Below are positions 8,210-16,878 of a DNA stretch of 64,000 nucleotides, one piece after another (position 1 is the stretch's first letter; each line of letters begins with the position of its first letter). This DNA comes from Aquimarina latercula DSM 2041. GTDB lineage: Bacteria > Bacteroidota > Bacteroidia > Flavobacteriales > Flavobacteriaceae. The DNA is taken from assembly GCF_000430645.1 (NCBI RefSeq), contig NZ_KE387186.1:251583-315582 (forward strand), written 5' to 3'. A program made the translations under genes and the position numbers. Under the pieces are notes generated by a model, which had not been told where the DNA came from, did not search any database, and worked only from the letters and a program-made list of their open reading frames with translations.

Positions 8210-10987
8210 ATGAACATTTACAATAATTACATTAGGGAAATCGAAGAAAGGAAATCCCTTGGGTTACACCCTAAGCCAATCGATGGAGCAGAGTTATTAA
8301 GTGAAATTATTTCACAAATTAAGGATAATGATAATGCACATCGTGATGACTCCCTTAACTTTTTTATCTACAATGTTTTGCCAGGAACCACAAGTGCTGC
8401 TGGTGTAAAAGCTCAGTTTTTAAAAGAAATTATTTTAGGTAAAGAAGTCGTTAAAGAAATTACTCCTGCTTTTGCTTTTGAGCAATTATCTCATATGAAA
8501 GGTGGACCTTCTGTAGAGGTATTGTTAGATTTAGCTTTAGGTGATGAAACTGCAATAGCTAATGAAGCTGCTAAAGTATTAAAAACGCAAGTTTTCTTAT
8601 ACGAGGCAGATACAGAACAATTAGAAAAGGCGTATAAAGCAGGCAATACTATTGCTAAAGAATTAATAGAGAGCTATGCTCAAGCAGAGTTTTTTACAAA
8701 GTTACCAGACGTAGAAGAAGAAATAGAGATTGTAACTTTTGTTGCGGGAATAGGTGATATTTCTACAGATTTATTATCTCCTGGAGCGGATGCGCATTCA
8801 AGATCAGATCGTGAATTACACGGTCAGTGTATGTTTGAGCATAATAAAGATATGCAAAATGAATTATTAGCTTTAAAAGAACAACACCCAGATAAGCGTG
8901 TGATGTTGATTGCTGATAAAGGAACAATGGGAGTAGGATCTTCAAGAATGTCAGGTGTAAACAATGTGGCGTTATGGACAGGTATTTCTTCTAGCCCATA
9001 TGTACCATTTATTAATATTGCTCCAGTAATTGCTGGTACGAATGGTATTGCGCCAATATTCTTAACAACTGTTGGAGTAACTGGTGGTATTGGTATTGAT
9101 TTAAAGAACTGGGTAAAGCAAAAAGATGCAGAAGGAAATACAATTGTAGATGAAGATGGTGAAGCAATCTTAAAAGAAGAGTATTCTGTAGCTACAGGTA
9201 CCGTTCTTACAATAAATACAAAAACAAAGAAATTATATAATGGAGACAAAGAGTTAAAAGATATCTCAACTGCTTTAACACCACCAAAAATGGAGTTTAT
9301 TAAAGCAGGAGGTTCTTATGCTGTTGTTTTCGGTAAGAAATTACAAACATTTGCTTGTAAAGTTTTAGGAATAAATGTTCCTCAAGTATATGCAGCTTCC
9401 AAAGAAGTTTCTGTGGAAGGACAAGGTTTAACTGCTGTTGAGAAAATTTTTAACAGAAATGCAGTAGGAACCACGCCAGGTAAAACATTACATGCAGGTT
9501 CAAATGTTAGAGTTGAAGTAAACATTGTAGGTTCTCAAGATACTACGGGTTTAATGACTTCTCAAGAATTAGAGATGATGGCTGCTACAGTAATCTCTCC
9601 AATTGTTGATGCTGGTTACCAATCAGGATGTCATACAGCTTCAGTTTGGGATGATAAATCCAAAGCTAATATTCCGAGATTAATGAAGTTTATGAATGAC
9701 TTCGGATTAGTTACAGCACGTCATCCAGAAGGGAAGTATCATGCAATGACTGATGTAATTCATAAGGTATTAAATGATATAGCGGTAGATGATTGGGATG
9801 TAATCATAGGTGGAGATTCACACACACGTATGGCAAAAGGAGTTGCTTTTGGAGCGGATTCAGGAACAGTTGCTTTAGCATTAGCTACAGGAGAAGCTAC
9901 TATGCCAATTCCAGAGTCTGTAAAAGTTACTTTTAAAGGAGAAATGAAACCTTATATGGATTTCCGTGATGTAGTTCATGCTACTCAAGAGCAGATGTTA
10001 AATCAGTTTGAAGGTGAAAATGTTTTCCAAGGAAAAATTATTGAAGTACATATCGGTACTTTAACTTCTGATCAAGCATTTACATTTACAGATTGGACCG
10101 CTGAAATGAAAGCAAAAGCATCTATCTGTATTTCTGAAGATGATACATTAATTGAATCCTTAGAAATCTCTAGAGATCGTATACAAATTATGATTGATAA
10201 GGGTATGGATAACCCAAAGCAGGATCTTAAAGGATTAGTTGATAAAGCAAATAATCGTATTACGGAAATTAAAACTGGAACTAAATCGGCATTAAAGCCA
10301 GATGCAGACGCTAAATATTATCAAGAAGTTGTTATTGATTTAGATAAGATCGTAGAGCCAATGATAGCTGATCCAGATGTAAATAATGAAGATGTATCTA
10401 AGCGTTATACGCATGATAATATTCAACCATTGTCCTTTTACGGAGGAACTAAGAAAGTAGATTTAGGTTTCATAGGATCTTGTATGATTCATAAGGGAGA
10501 TATGAAAATTTTAGCTCAAATGTTAAAGAACATTGAGAAACAACAAGGAGAAGTTGTATTTAATGCACCTTTAGTTGTTGCTCCTCCAACATATAATATT
10601 GTTGATGAGTTAAAAGCAGAAGGTGATTGGGATGTTTTAGTTAAATATTCTGGTTTTGAGTTTGATGATAGTGCGCCAAAAGGTTTAGCACGTACAAAGT
10701 ATGAGAATATGTTATACTTAGAACGTCCTGGATGTAATTTATGTATGGGTAACCAAGAAAAAGCGGAGCCAGGAGATACAGTGATGGCTACTTCTACACG
10801 TTTATTCCAAGGAAGAGTTGTTAGAGATTCTGATGGCAAAAAAGGAGAATCTTTGTTGTCTTCTACGCCAGTAGTAGTTTTATCTACAATTTTAGGTAGA
10901 ACACCAACCATGGAAGAATATGAAGCTGCTGTTGATGGTATTGTATTAACTAAGTTTAAACCATCTCAGAAGCAATTAGTTATGTAA
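8210..10987 (+). CDS. acnB: Aconitate hydratase B (bifunctional aconitase/2-methylisocitrate dehydratase)
   Basis: 925 residues, somewhat longer than the E. coli enzyme (865). It converts citrate to isocitrate through cis-aconitate in the TCA cycle. The N-terminal HEAT-like domain (about 1-165) and then the swivel domain precede the catalytic part, which is the AcnB order. Iron-sulfur ligands are visible: GSCMIHKGD (about 755-763) and PGCNLCMGNQ (about 844-853). GGDSHTRMAKGVAFGADSG matches the substrate-binding region. The start MNIYNNYIREIEERKSLGLHPKP fits the family. It has its own terminator and is followed by a second, AcnA-type enzyme. Confidence 0.95.
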   Translation: MNIYNNYIREIEERKSLGLHPKPIDGAELLSEIISQIKDNDNAHRDDSLNFFIYNVLPGTTSAAGVKAQFLKEIILGKEVVKEITPAFAFEQLSHMKGGPSVEVLLDLALGDETAIANEAAKVLKTQVFLYEADTEQLEKAYKAGNTIAKELIESYAQAEFFTKLPDVEEEIEIVTFVAGIGDISTDLLSPGADAHSRSDRELHGQCMFEHNKDMQNELLALKEQHPDKRVMLIADKGTMGVGSSRMSGVNNVALWTGISSSPYVPFINIAPVIAGTNGIAPIFLTTVGVTGGIGIDLKNWVKQKDAEGNTIVDEDGEAILKEEYSVATGTVLTINTKTKKLYNGDKELKDISTALTPPKMEFIKAGGSYAVVFGKKLQTFACKVLGINVPQVYAASKEVSVEGQGLTAVEKIFNRNAVGTTPGKTLHAGSNVRVEVNIVGSQDTTGLMTSQELEMMAATVISPIVDAGYQSGCHTASVWDDKSKANIPRLMKFMNDFGLVTARHPEGKYHAMTDVIHKVLNDIAVDDWDVIIGGDSHTRMAKGVAFGADSGTVALALATGEATMPIPESVKVTFKGEMKPYMDFRDVVHATQEQMLNQFEGENVFQGKIIEVHIGTLTSDQAFTFTDWTAEMKAKASICISEDDTLIESLEISRDRIQIMIDKGMDNPKQDLKGLVDKANNRITEIKTGTKSALKPDADAKYYQEVVIDLDKIVEPMIADPDVNNEDVSKRYTHDNIQPLSFYGGTKKVDLGFIGSCMIHKGDMKILAQMLKNIEKQQGEVVFNAPLVVAPPTYNIVDELKAEGDWDVLVKYSGFEFDDSAPKGLARTKYENMLYLERPGCNLCMGNQEKAEPGDTVMATSTRLFQGRVVRDSDGKKGESLLSSTPVVVLSTILGRTPTMEEYEAAVDGIVLTKFKPSQKQLVM

Positions 10988-11307
10988 TTAAAAATATATA
11001 ATAGTTTAAAAGCCTTAATACGAATTGTTGTATTAAGGCTTTTTTGGTTTTAGCTAAAGATGTTTTTTGATATATGAGATAAACTTTTTAATGAAAATAG
11101 ACAGTTTAGGGAATCAAGTTTAAAATTGATTGTTTGCAATCGATATTATGTGCAGGTTATTCTTAGTTTGTATAATACTTGTTTTTAGTGCAATAGAATA
11201 TTTTTTATAATCATTCTATATTCTCGATACTCTTTTCGTAGTCATTCGATATTTCGTATCTTGGAATACTTAAAAAAGAATAACGAAAACACATAAAACA
11301 CAACTAT
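10988..11307. other. 320-bp intergenic region between the aconitase genes
   Basis: Contains the acnB terminator and then AT-rich DNA with the acnA promoter region. A TATCTTGG at about 11257-11264 resembles a -7 element. No ORF or RNA gene was seen. Confidence 0.55.
11008..11047 (+). terminator. Terminator of acnB
   Basis: A long stem (AAAAGCCTTAATAC / GTATTAAGGCTTTT) with a small loop and a T-rich tail. Confidence 0.85.
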
Positions 11308-13575
11308 ATGGCATTCGATATCGATATGATAAAAAAGGTGTATGCTCAAGTTGCCGAAAGAGTTGATGCTGCTCGCGAAGTAACAGGAAAACCTTTAACA
11401 TTAGCAGAGAAAATTTTGTACTCACATCTTTGGGATGGTAAAAGTAAAACAGCATTTACTAGAGGTAAGGATTATGTTGATTTTGCTCCAGACCGTATTG
11501 CTTGTCAAGATGCAACTGCTCAGATGGCATTATTGCAATTTATGCAAGCTGGAAAAAAGAAAGTTGCAGTTCCAACGACGGTACATTGTGATCATTTAAT
11601 TCAGGCTAAAGTTGGTGCTGATAAAGATTTACAATCAGCGATGAATACCAGTAGTGAAGTATTTAATTTCTTAGAATCGGTATCTGATAAGTATGGTATT
11701 GGTTTTTGGAAACCTGGAGCTGGAATTATACATCAGGTAGTTTTAGAAAATTATGCATTCCCTGGAGGTATGATGATTGGTACGGATTCTCATACGGTAA
11801 ATGCAGGAGGATTAGGAATGGTAGCAATTGGTGTAGGTGGAGCTGATGCTGTAGATGTAATGGCAGGAATGCCTTGGGAATTAAAGTTTCCTAAATTAAT
11901 TGGTGTTAAACTGACTGGTAAATTATCTGGTTGGACAGCACCAAAAGATGTGATTCTAAAAGTGGCCGAAATTCTTACTGTAAAAGGTGGAACTGATGCT
12001 ATTGTAGAATATTTTGGCCCAGGAGCAACTTCAATGTCATGTACAGGAAAAGGAACTATTTGTAATATGGGTGCCGAAATAGGTGCAACAACATCTACAT
12101 TTGGTTATGACGAATCAATGGAGCGTTATTTACGAGCTACAGAAAGAGCTGAAGTAGCAGACGCCGCTAATAAAGTAAAAGAACATTTAACTGCAGATCC
12201 AGAAGTATATGCTAATCCTGAACAGTATTTTGATCAGGTTATAGAAATTAATCTGTCAGAATTAGGACCATTATTAAATGGGCCATTTACCCCAGATTTA
12301 TCAACTGAGGTTGGTACGAGTATGACAGAGAAAGCAAAAGCGAATGATTGGCCTTTGCAGGTAGAATGGGGACTAATAGGTTCTTGTACCAATTCTTCAT
12401 ATGAAGATTTATCACGTGCTTCTTCTATTGCACAGCAAGCATTGGATAAAGGTCTAAAAATGAAATCAGAGTTAGGAATCAACCCAGGTTCTGAACAGGT
12501 GAGATATACAGCAGAGAGAGACGGTATTCTTGGGATATTCGAAAAGTTAGATGCTAAGATATTTACCAATGCTTGTGGACCTTGTATAGGGCAATGGGCA
12601 AGATATAGTGACCCTAAAAATGCTCCGAAAAATAGTATCGTTCATTCTTTTAATAGAAACTTTGCGAAACGTGCAGATGGAAATCCGAATACACATGCTT
12701 TTGTAGCATCTCCTGAATTAACTGCTGCTATTGCTGTTTCTGGACGTTTAGACTTTAATCCATTAACAGATAAGTTGCTAAATGAAGATGGACAAGAAGT
12801 AATGTTTGATGAACCAACTGGATGGGAGTTACCTCCTAAAGGTTTTGAAGTGGAAGATGCGGGATATTTAGCGCCGGTAGAAGATGGTAGTGGAGTGCAA
12901 GTTAATGTAAGTCCAACATCAGAAAGACTTCAATTATTAACTCCTTTTGAACCAATAGGTGATGAAATTAAAGGAGCAAAGCTATTAATTAAAGCTTTCG
13001 GAAAATGTACTACAGATCATATTTCTATGGCAGGTCCTTGGTTGCGTTATAGAGGACACTTAGATAATATATCCAATAACTGTTTAATAGGAGCGGTGAA
13101 TGCTTTTGGAAAAAAGACAAACTTTGTTAAAAATCAATTAGATGGAGAATTTGGTGGTGTGCCAGATACAGCAAGAGCGTATAAAGCTGCGGGTGTTCCT
13201 ACAATCGTAGTAGGAGATCATAATTATGGAGAAGGTTCTTCTCGTGAACACGCCGCAATGGAACCAAGACATTTAGGTGTTGTTGCAGTAATTGTAAAAT
13301 CATTTGCGCGTATCCATGAAACAAATCTTAAGAAACAAGGTATGTTAGGACTTACATTTGTAAATGAAGGAGATTACGATAAAATTCAGGAAGATGATAC
13401 TATCAACTTCTTAGATTTAAATGCTTTTTCACCAGGAAAAACTTTAAATATAGAGTTTGTACACGCAGATGGTTCTAAAGATGTAATTGAAGTAAATCAT
13501 ACCTATAACGATTCTCAAATCGAATGGTTTAAAGAAGGTTCTGCTTTGAATTTAATAAAGAAACAAAACGCTTAA
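11308..13575 (+). CDS. acnA: Aconitate hydratase A, mitochondrial-like type
   Basis: 755 residues, the size of the mitochondrial aconitase branch. Motifs: IGTDSHTVNAGGLGM (about 153-167), the first cluster cysteine in GSCTNSSYEDL (about 355-365), the other two in NACGPCIGQW (about 421-430), and a C-terminal swivel-domain motif NYGEGSSREHAAMEPRHLG (about 637-655). The enzyme catalyses the same citrate/isocitrate step as AcnB. It is separated from acnB by a terminator and about 260 bp, so each gene is probably driven separately. In E. coli AcnA and AcnB differ in stress stability and growth phase; whether that holds here is inference. Confidence 0.95.
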   Translation: MAFDIDMIKKVYAQVAERVDAAREVTGKPLTLAEKILYSHLWDGKSKTAFTRGKDYVDFAPDRIACQDATAQMALLQFMQAGKKKVAVPTTVHCDHLIQAKVGADKDLQSAMNTSSEVFNFLESVSDKYGIGFWKPGAGIIHQVVLENYAFPGGMMIGTDSHTVNAGGLGMVAIGVGGADAVDVMAGMPWELKFPKLIGVKLTGKLSGWTAPKDVILKVAEILTVKGGTDAIVEYFGPGATSMSCTGKGTICNMGAEIGATTSTFGYDESMERYLRATERAEVADAANKVKEHLTADPEVYANPEQYFDQVIEINLSELGPLLNGPFTPDLSTEVGTSMTEKAKANDWPLQVEWGLIGSCTNSSYEDLSRASSIAQQALDKGLKMKSELGINPGSEQVRYTAERDGILGIFEKLDAKIFTNACGPCIGQWARYSDPKNAPKNSIVHSFNRNFAKRADGNPNTHAFVASPELTAAIAVSGRLDFNPLTDKLLNEDGQEVMFDEPTGWELPPKGFEVEDAGYLAPVEDGSGVQVNVSPTSERLQLLTPFEPIGDEIKGAKLLIKAFGKCTTDHISMAGPWLRYRGHLDNISNNCLIGAVNAFGKKTNFVKNQLDGEFGGVPDTARAYKAAGVPTIVVGDHNYGEGSSREHAAMEPRHLGVVAVIVKSFARIHETNLKKQGMLGLTFVNEGDYDKIQEDDTINFLDLNAFSPGKTLNIEFVHADGSKDVIEVNHTYNDSQIEWFKEGSALNLIKKQNA

Positions 13576-13603
13576 ATTTTAGATTAATAATACATACTAT
13601 ATA

Positions 13604-13638
13604 GGAAACTCCTGAAGACTATTCTTCGGGAGTTTTTG
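13604..13638 (+). terminator. Terminator of acnA
   Basis: Stem AAACTCCTGAAGA / TCTTCGGGAGTTT (one G-T pair) with a 4-nt loop and trailing T-run. It ends just before the nrtR promoter. Confidence 0.85.
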
Positions 13639-13639
13639 T

Positions 13640-13673
13640 TTTGTAAAAAGTCAGAATTTTGTAATTTTGCGTA
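13640..13673 (+). promoter_or_regulatory. nrtR promoter with a possible autoregulatory half-site
   Basis: TTTG at 13640-13643, an 18-bp spacer and TAATTTTG at 13662-13669 form a good promoter. The ATG at 13675 is only 5 bp past the -7 box, so the mRNA is probably leaderless or nearly so. The -7 box runs into TTTGCGTA (13666-13673), the half-site also seen at the prs-like and NAMPT promoters. TTTG is part of the -7 consensus, so only the CGTA is independent evidence. Autoregulation is plausible but weakly supported. Confidence 0.5.
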
Positions 13674-13674
13674 T

Positions 13675-14355
13675 ATGGTACGCCAAAATATTAAAGTAGC
13701 AGTAGATGCAGTAGTCTTTGGATACAAAGATAAGGCACTGCATGTGCTTTTAATCAAAAGAGACATAGAGCCGTTTAAAGATTCATGGGCCTTACCAGGT
13801 GGTTTGGTGTTAGAGAATGAAAGTTTAGAAAATGCGGTAGAACGAGAACTTAAAGAAGAAACTAATGTTACTGCTGATTATTTAGAGCAGTTGTATTCTT
13901 TTGGGAAACCAGGAAGAGATCCAAGAAATAGGGTAGTGAGTATTACGTATTTTGGTTTAGTGAAACCAGAACATCATAATATAAAAGCAGATACCGATGC
14001 TAATGATGTAGCTTGGTTTGATATTAATGAACTTCCTGAGTTAGCATTCGATCACGCTACTATTCTTGATATTGCTAAGAAAAGATTGCGTAATAAACTA
14101 ACCTATGAACCTATAGGCTTTGATTTATTAGCAGATAAGTTTCTCTTTTCTGACTTAGAGAAACTATATATGACAATTCTCGATAAACAAATCGATCGAA
14201 GAAATTTTAGAAAAAAAATTCTAAGCTTTGGTATTTTAGAAGAACTAAAAGAAAAAATTTCTGAAGGAAGAGGAAGACCGGCAAATCTTTTCAAATTCAA
14301 TCAAAAGCAATACTTCAAGCTTAAAGAAGAAGGTTTCCTTTTCGATATTAAATAA
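13675..14355 (+). CDS. nrtR: NrtR-type NUDIX transcriptional regulator of NAD metabolism
   Basis: 226 residues from the ATG at 13675; an upstream in-frame ATG lies before the promoter and is not used. The N-terminal NUDIX domain (about 5-140) has an almost complete Nudix box, GGLVLENESLENAVERELKEE, with Asn replacing the final Gly. The C-terminal winged helix (about 150-226) includes RRNFRKKIL and GRGRPANLF, typical of NrtR. NrtR proteins repress NAD genes and release DNA when ADP-ribose or a related metabolite binds the NUDIX domain. The downstream NAD+/ADP-ribose genes fit. Catalytic glutamates are kept, so residual hydrolase activity is possible. Confidence 0.85.
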   Translation: MVRQNIKVAVDAVVFGYKDKALHVLLIKRDIEPFKDSWALPGGLVLENESLENAVERELKEETNVTADYLEQLYSFGKPGRDPRNRVVSITYFGLVKPEHHNIKADTDANDVAWFDINELPELAFDHATILDIAKKRLRNKLTYEPIGFDLLADKFLFSDLEKLYMTILDKQIDRRNFRKKILSFGILEELKEKISEGRGRPANLFKFNQKQYFKLKEEGFLFDIK

Positions 14356-14510
14356 AGATTCTGTAGTACTTAGAGCGGAGTCGAGAAGTAGTAGAACTCA
14401 TTTTTCATTATTCTAAGATATCATGTTGATCCCTCCTGAAGGATGAGGGCATCCAGTGTGGAATCCAAATTATAGTTAGTAATACCTGTAAAACATCTTT
14501 TATTGTATTT
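14356..14510. repeat. Intergenic debris resembling Flavobacteriaceae dispersed repeats
   Basis: Between nrtR and the prs-like promoter lies TTAGAGCGGAGTCGAGAAGT (about 14369-14388), then CATGTTGATCCCTCCTGAAG and further GC-richer sequence (about 14422-14465). Such GAGCGGAGTCGA and TCATGNTGA strings resemble short dispersed intergenic elements that I recall from this family. No ORF is present. Identification as repeats is from memory and only one copy of each is in the window. Confidence 0.4.
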
Positions 14511-14561
14511 TTTACGCAAAATATTTTGTCAATATATTGATCTGTTTTATATTTGCGTAAA
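14511..14561 (+). promoter_or_regulatory. Promoter and predicted NrtR operator of the prs-like operon
   Basis: TTTG (14525-14528), a 19-bp spacer and TATATTTG (14548-14555) form a near-ideal promoter. Two inverted half-sites bracket it: TTTACGCAAA at 14511-14520, just before the -33 box, and TTTGCGTAAA at 14552-14561, overlapping the -7 box. They are exact reverse complements, 41 bp apart centre to centre (about four helical turns), so bound repressor could block or loop the promoter. The link to NrtR is inference from position and from the match at the NAMPT gene. Confidence 0.65.
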
Positions 14562-14573
14562 AATAACACAATT

Positions 14574-15395
14574 ATGCAGTATTTACATTTAGATCAATCA
14601 TTTACTCCATTCGATAAATCAATTGAGTTTACTTCGTTTGTTTTTAATGGTGGTGAGCCACATATCAAAATCTTTGAAAAATCCATAGGTAATGAAGTAA
14701 CAATTACACATAGATTGAATTCATTTAATGATGTTGGTTTATTGTTAGTAACCACAGATGCGTTGCGTAGAATGGATGTGAAATTAATTAATGTTTTGAT
14801 TCCGTATTTTCCAGCTGCAAGACAGGATAGAGTGATGGTTAGTGGAGAATCACTAAGTGTAAAAGTATATGCGGATATTATAAATGCGCAAAACTATAAT
14901 CAGGTGATGGTTTTTGATCCACATTCTGAAGTAACTCCAGCGTTGTTGAATAATGTAAAAGTGATAGAGAACTATGAGTATGTAAAACAGTGCTTAGGTC
15001 ATATTAAGGAGGATGTGGTATTGATATCTCCAGATGGAGGAGCATTAAAAAAGATTTATAAAGTATCTGAGTATTTAGGAGGAATAGAAGTTGTAGAATG
15101 TTCTAAGAAAAGGGATGTAAAAACAGGGAAGCTATCTGGTTTTAGAGTATATGAAGAAGACCTTAATGGAAAACATTGTGTAATTGTAGATGACATTTGT
15201 GATGGAGGTGGAACGTTTTTAGGATTGGCAACTGCATTAAAAGAAAAAAATGCAGGGAAGTTAAGCTTAGTAGTAAGCCATGGAGTTTTCAGTAAAGGCT
15301 TTGAGGAATTAAATAAGTCATTTGATACTGTTTTTACTACCAATTCTTTTAGGGATATAGAAGAGAAGAACGTTATACAATTTCCAGTTATATAG
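14574..15395 (+). CDS. PRPP-synthetase-like enzyme (ribose-phosphate pyrophosphokinase family)
   Basis: 273 residues from ATG 14574; an upstream TTG in frame overlaps the -7 box and is rejected. Family motifs: IPYFPAARQDR (76-86, ATP site), FDPHSE (114-119, catalytic metal region) and the ribose-phosphate loop VIVDDICDGGGT (203-214). Normal housekeeping Prs is about 310 residues, so this is a short divergent paralogue like those paired with NAMPT in phage NAD operons. It would supply PRPP for nicotinamide salvage. Alternatively it acts on ADP-ribose, as the phage Adps enzyme does. First gene of the long NAD+/ADP-ribose operon. Confidence 0.8.
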   Translation: MQYLHLDQSFTPFDKSIEFTSFVFNGGEPHIKIFEKSIGNEVTITHRLNSFNDVGLLLVTTDALRRMDVKLINVLIPYFPAARQDRVMVSGESLSVKVYADIINAQNYNQVMVFDPHSEVTPALLNNVKVIENYEYVKQCLGHIKEDVVLISPDGGALKKIYKVSEYLGGIEVVECSKKRDVKTGKLSGFRVYEEDLNGKHCVIVDDICDGGGTFLGLATALKEKNAGKLSLVVSHGVFSKGFEELNKSFDTVFTTNSFRDIEEKNVIQFPVI

Positions 15396-15414
15396 CTAAA
15401 CATTAAATACTGTC

Positions 15415-15434
15415 ATTCCAGCGTAGGCTGGAAT
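15415..15434. repeat. Short palindromic element (REP-like)
   Basis: ATTCCAGC-GTAG-GCTGGAAT, an 8-bp perfect stem within TGTCATTCCAGCGTAGGCTG. It lies in the 62-bp gap after the prs-like gene. It has no T-run, so it does not look like a terminator. It looks like an intergenic dispersed repeat. Confidence 0.5.
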
Positions 15435-15457
15435 CTAAGAATTGAAAATATAAAACT

Positions 15458-15916
15458 ATGAAAATAATAACAGCACCAACAAAAATAGAACTAGATAAAA
15501 ATCTAAGTGTTTTTTTAGCAGGTAGTATCGAAGTAGGTGTTGCAGAAAGATGGCAGGATATAGTTATAAATGAGTTATTAGAATACGATGTAACCTTGTT
15601 AAATCCCAGAAGAGCAAGTTGGGATGCTAGTTGGAAACAAACAATTGACAATCCTGTTTTTAAGGAACAAGTAGACTGGGAACTAGAAGCTTTAGAAAAG
15701 GCTGAAATGATTATAATGTATTTTGATAAAAATACAAAGTCTCCAATTACATTATTAGAATTGGGGTTGTTTGCTAGAAGTGGAAAACTAATTGTTTGTT
15801 GTCCAGATGAATTTTGGAGAAAAGGAAATGTAGCTATTGTTTGTGAGAGATATGAAGTAAAACAAGTAGATAGTTTAGAAGAATTGATTAATGAAGTAAA
15901 GAAGAGAGTGAAATGA
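15458..15916 (+). CDS. Nucleoside 2-deoxyribosyltransferase-like protein
   Basis: 152 residues, cytoplasmic. Motifs of the deoxyribosyltransferase/DRHyd fold: VFLAGSIEVGVAERWQ (17-32), LLNPRRASWD, and a C-terminal catalytic-type segment QVDWELEALEKAEMIIMYF followed by PITLLELGL. These enzymes cleave or transfer N-glycosidic bonds of nucleosides or nucleotides. Here the partners suggest a ribosyl/NAD-related substrate, but that is inference. It overlaps the next gene by 4 bp (ATGA), indicating coupled translation. Confidence 0.75.
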   Translation: MKIITAPTKIELDKNLSVFLAGSIEVGVAERWQDIVINELLEYDVTLLNPRRASWDASWKQTIDNPVFKEQVDWELEALEKAEMIIMYFDKNTKSPITLLELGLFARSGKLIVCCPDEFWRKGNVAIVCERYEVKQVDSLEELINEVKKRVK

Positions 15917-16869
15917 AAAGTTTATTAGAAAAAATAAAAGGAGGAATATTCGGATTAGTGGTCGGTGATGCATTAGGAGTGCCCTATGAGTTTTTAGATC
16001 GAGATCAAATGGATAAAAGACCGGCTCGTGATATGATCGGGTATGGTACACACAATCAACCAGAGGGAACTTGGTCTGATGATAGTTCATTAACTTTTTG
16101 TCTGATGGATAGTTTGTGTAACGGATATGATTTAGAGGATATTGCATCCAAATTTACCGCTTGGTTTTATGAAAATTTATGGACACCAAGAGGATTTGTT
16201 TTTGATATCGGTATAACAACGAAAAATGCAATTTATCAATATAAAAGAGGTATGACACCTGATTTATGTGGAGGATTGGATGAATATTCCAATGGAAATG
16301 GTTCTCTTATGAGAATATTACCACTGGTATATTTTCTAAGAGATGAAGATGACATTAATGTTAGATACGATATTGTAAAAAGAGTTTCTTCTATTACGCA
16401 CGGGCATTTGAGATCTGTTTTTTCATGTTTTATTTATATAGAATATGCATTATTGTTACTAGAAGGTAAAGATAAGTTCAAAGCTTATGAAGCCATTAGA
16501 AAACCAATAGTAGAGTTTGCAAAACAAAATGATTTTAATCCAAATGAAATACAGCTTTTTGGAAGAATTTTAGAAGATGATATTTCAAAACAAGATCGCT
16601 TTAATATTAAAGGTACTGGATATGTCTTAAGATCGCTAGAAGCTGCTTTTTGGTGTTTGTTAACTTCTGATTCTTATGAAGAATGCATTTTGAAGGCTGT
16701 TAATCTAGGTGAGGATACTGATACAACAGCTGCTATAACTGGTGGATTGGCAGGGTTATATTTTGGATATGATACTATTCCGGAAACTTGGAAGTTTCAG
16801 CTTGCTAGGTTTGAGGATGTAGAAAATTTGATAGAAAGATTTAATGAAAGTTTAATAAAAGTCAGTTAA
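15913..16869 (+). CDS. ADP-ribosylglycohydrolase (DraG/ARH family)
   Basis: 318 residues with the full family signature: GGIFGLVVGDALGVPYEF (10-27), the metal site WSDDSS (54-59), NGNGSLMRILPL, SITHGH, and the second metal site GEDTDTTAA (266-274). The enzyme removes ADP-ribose from proteins (arginine, serine) or other targets, using two Mg ions. Both metal motifs are intact, so it should be active. It overlaps the upstream gene by 4 bp. Its place beside NADAR, PARG and macro genes points to broad ADP-ribose removal. Confidence 0.9.
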   Translation: MKSLLEKIKGGIFGLVVGDALGVPYEFLDRDQMDKRPARDMIGYGTHNQPEGTWSDDSSLTFCLMDSLCNGYDLEDIASKFTAWFYENLWTPRGFVFDIGITTKNAIYQYKRGMTPDLCGGLDEYSNGNGSLMRILPLVYFLRDEDDINVRYDIVKRVSSITHGHLRSVFSCFIYIEYALLLLEGKDKFKAYEAIRKPIVEFAKQNDFNPNEIQLFGRILEDDISKQDRFNIKGTGYVLRSLEAAFWCLLTSDSYEECILKAVNLGEDTDTTAAITGGLAGLYFGYDTIPETWKFQLARFEDVENLIERFNESLIKVS

Positions 16870-16878
16870 GATGTCATG

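Noticed and set aside
8824..9249. 141-residue minus-strand ORF inside acnB
   Set aside because: Shadow of a strongly conserved coding region with no start context or family resemblance.
12234..12569. 111-residue minus-strand ORF inside acnA
   Set aside because: Antisense to the iron-sulfur motif region of acnA; no sign of an independent protein.
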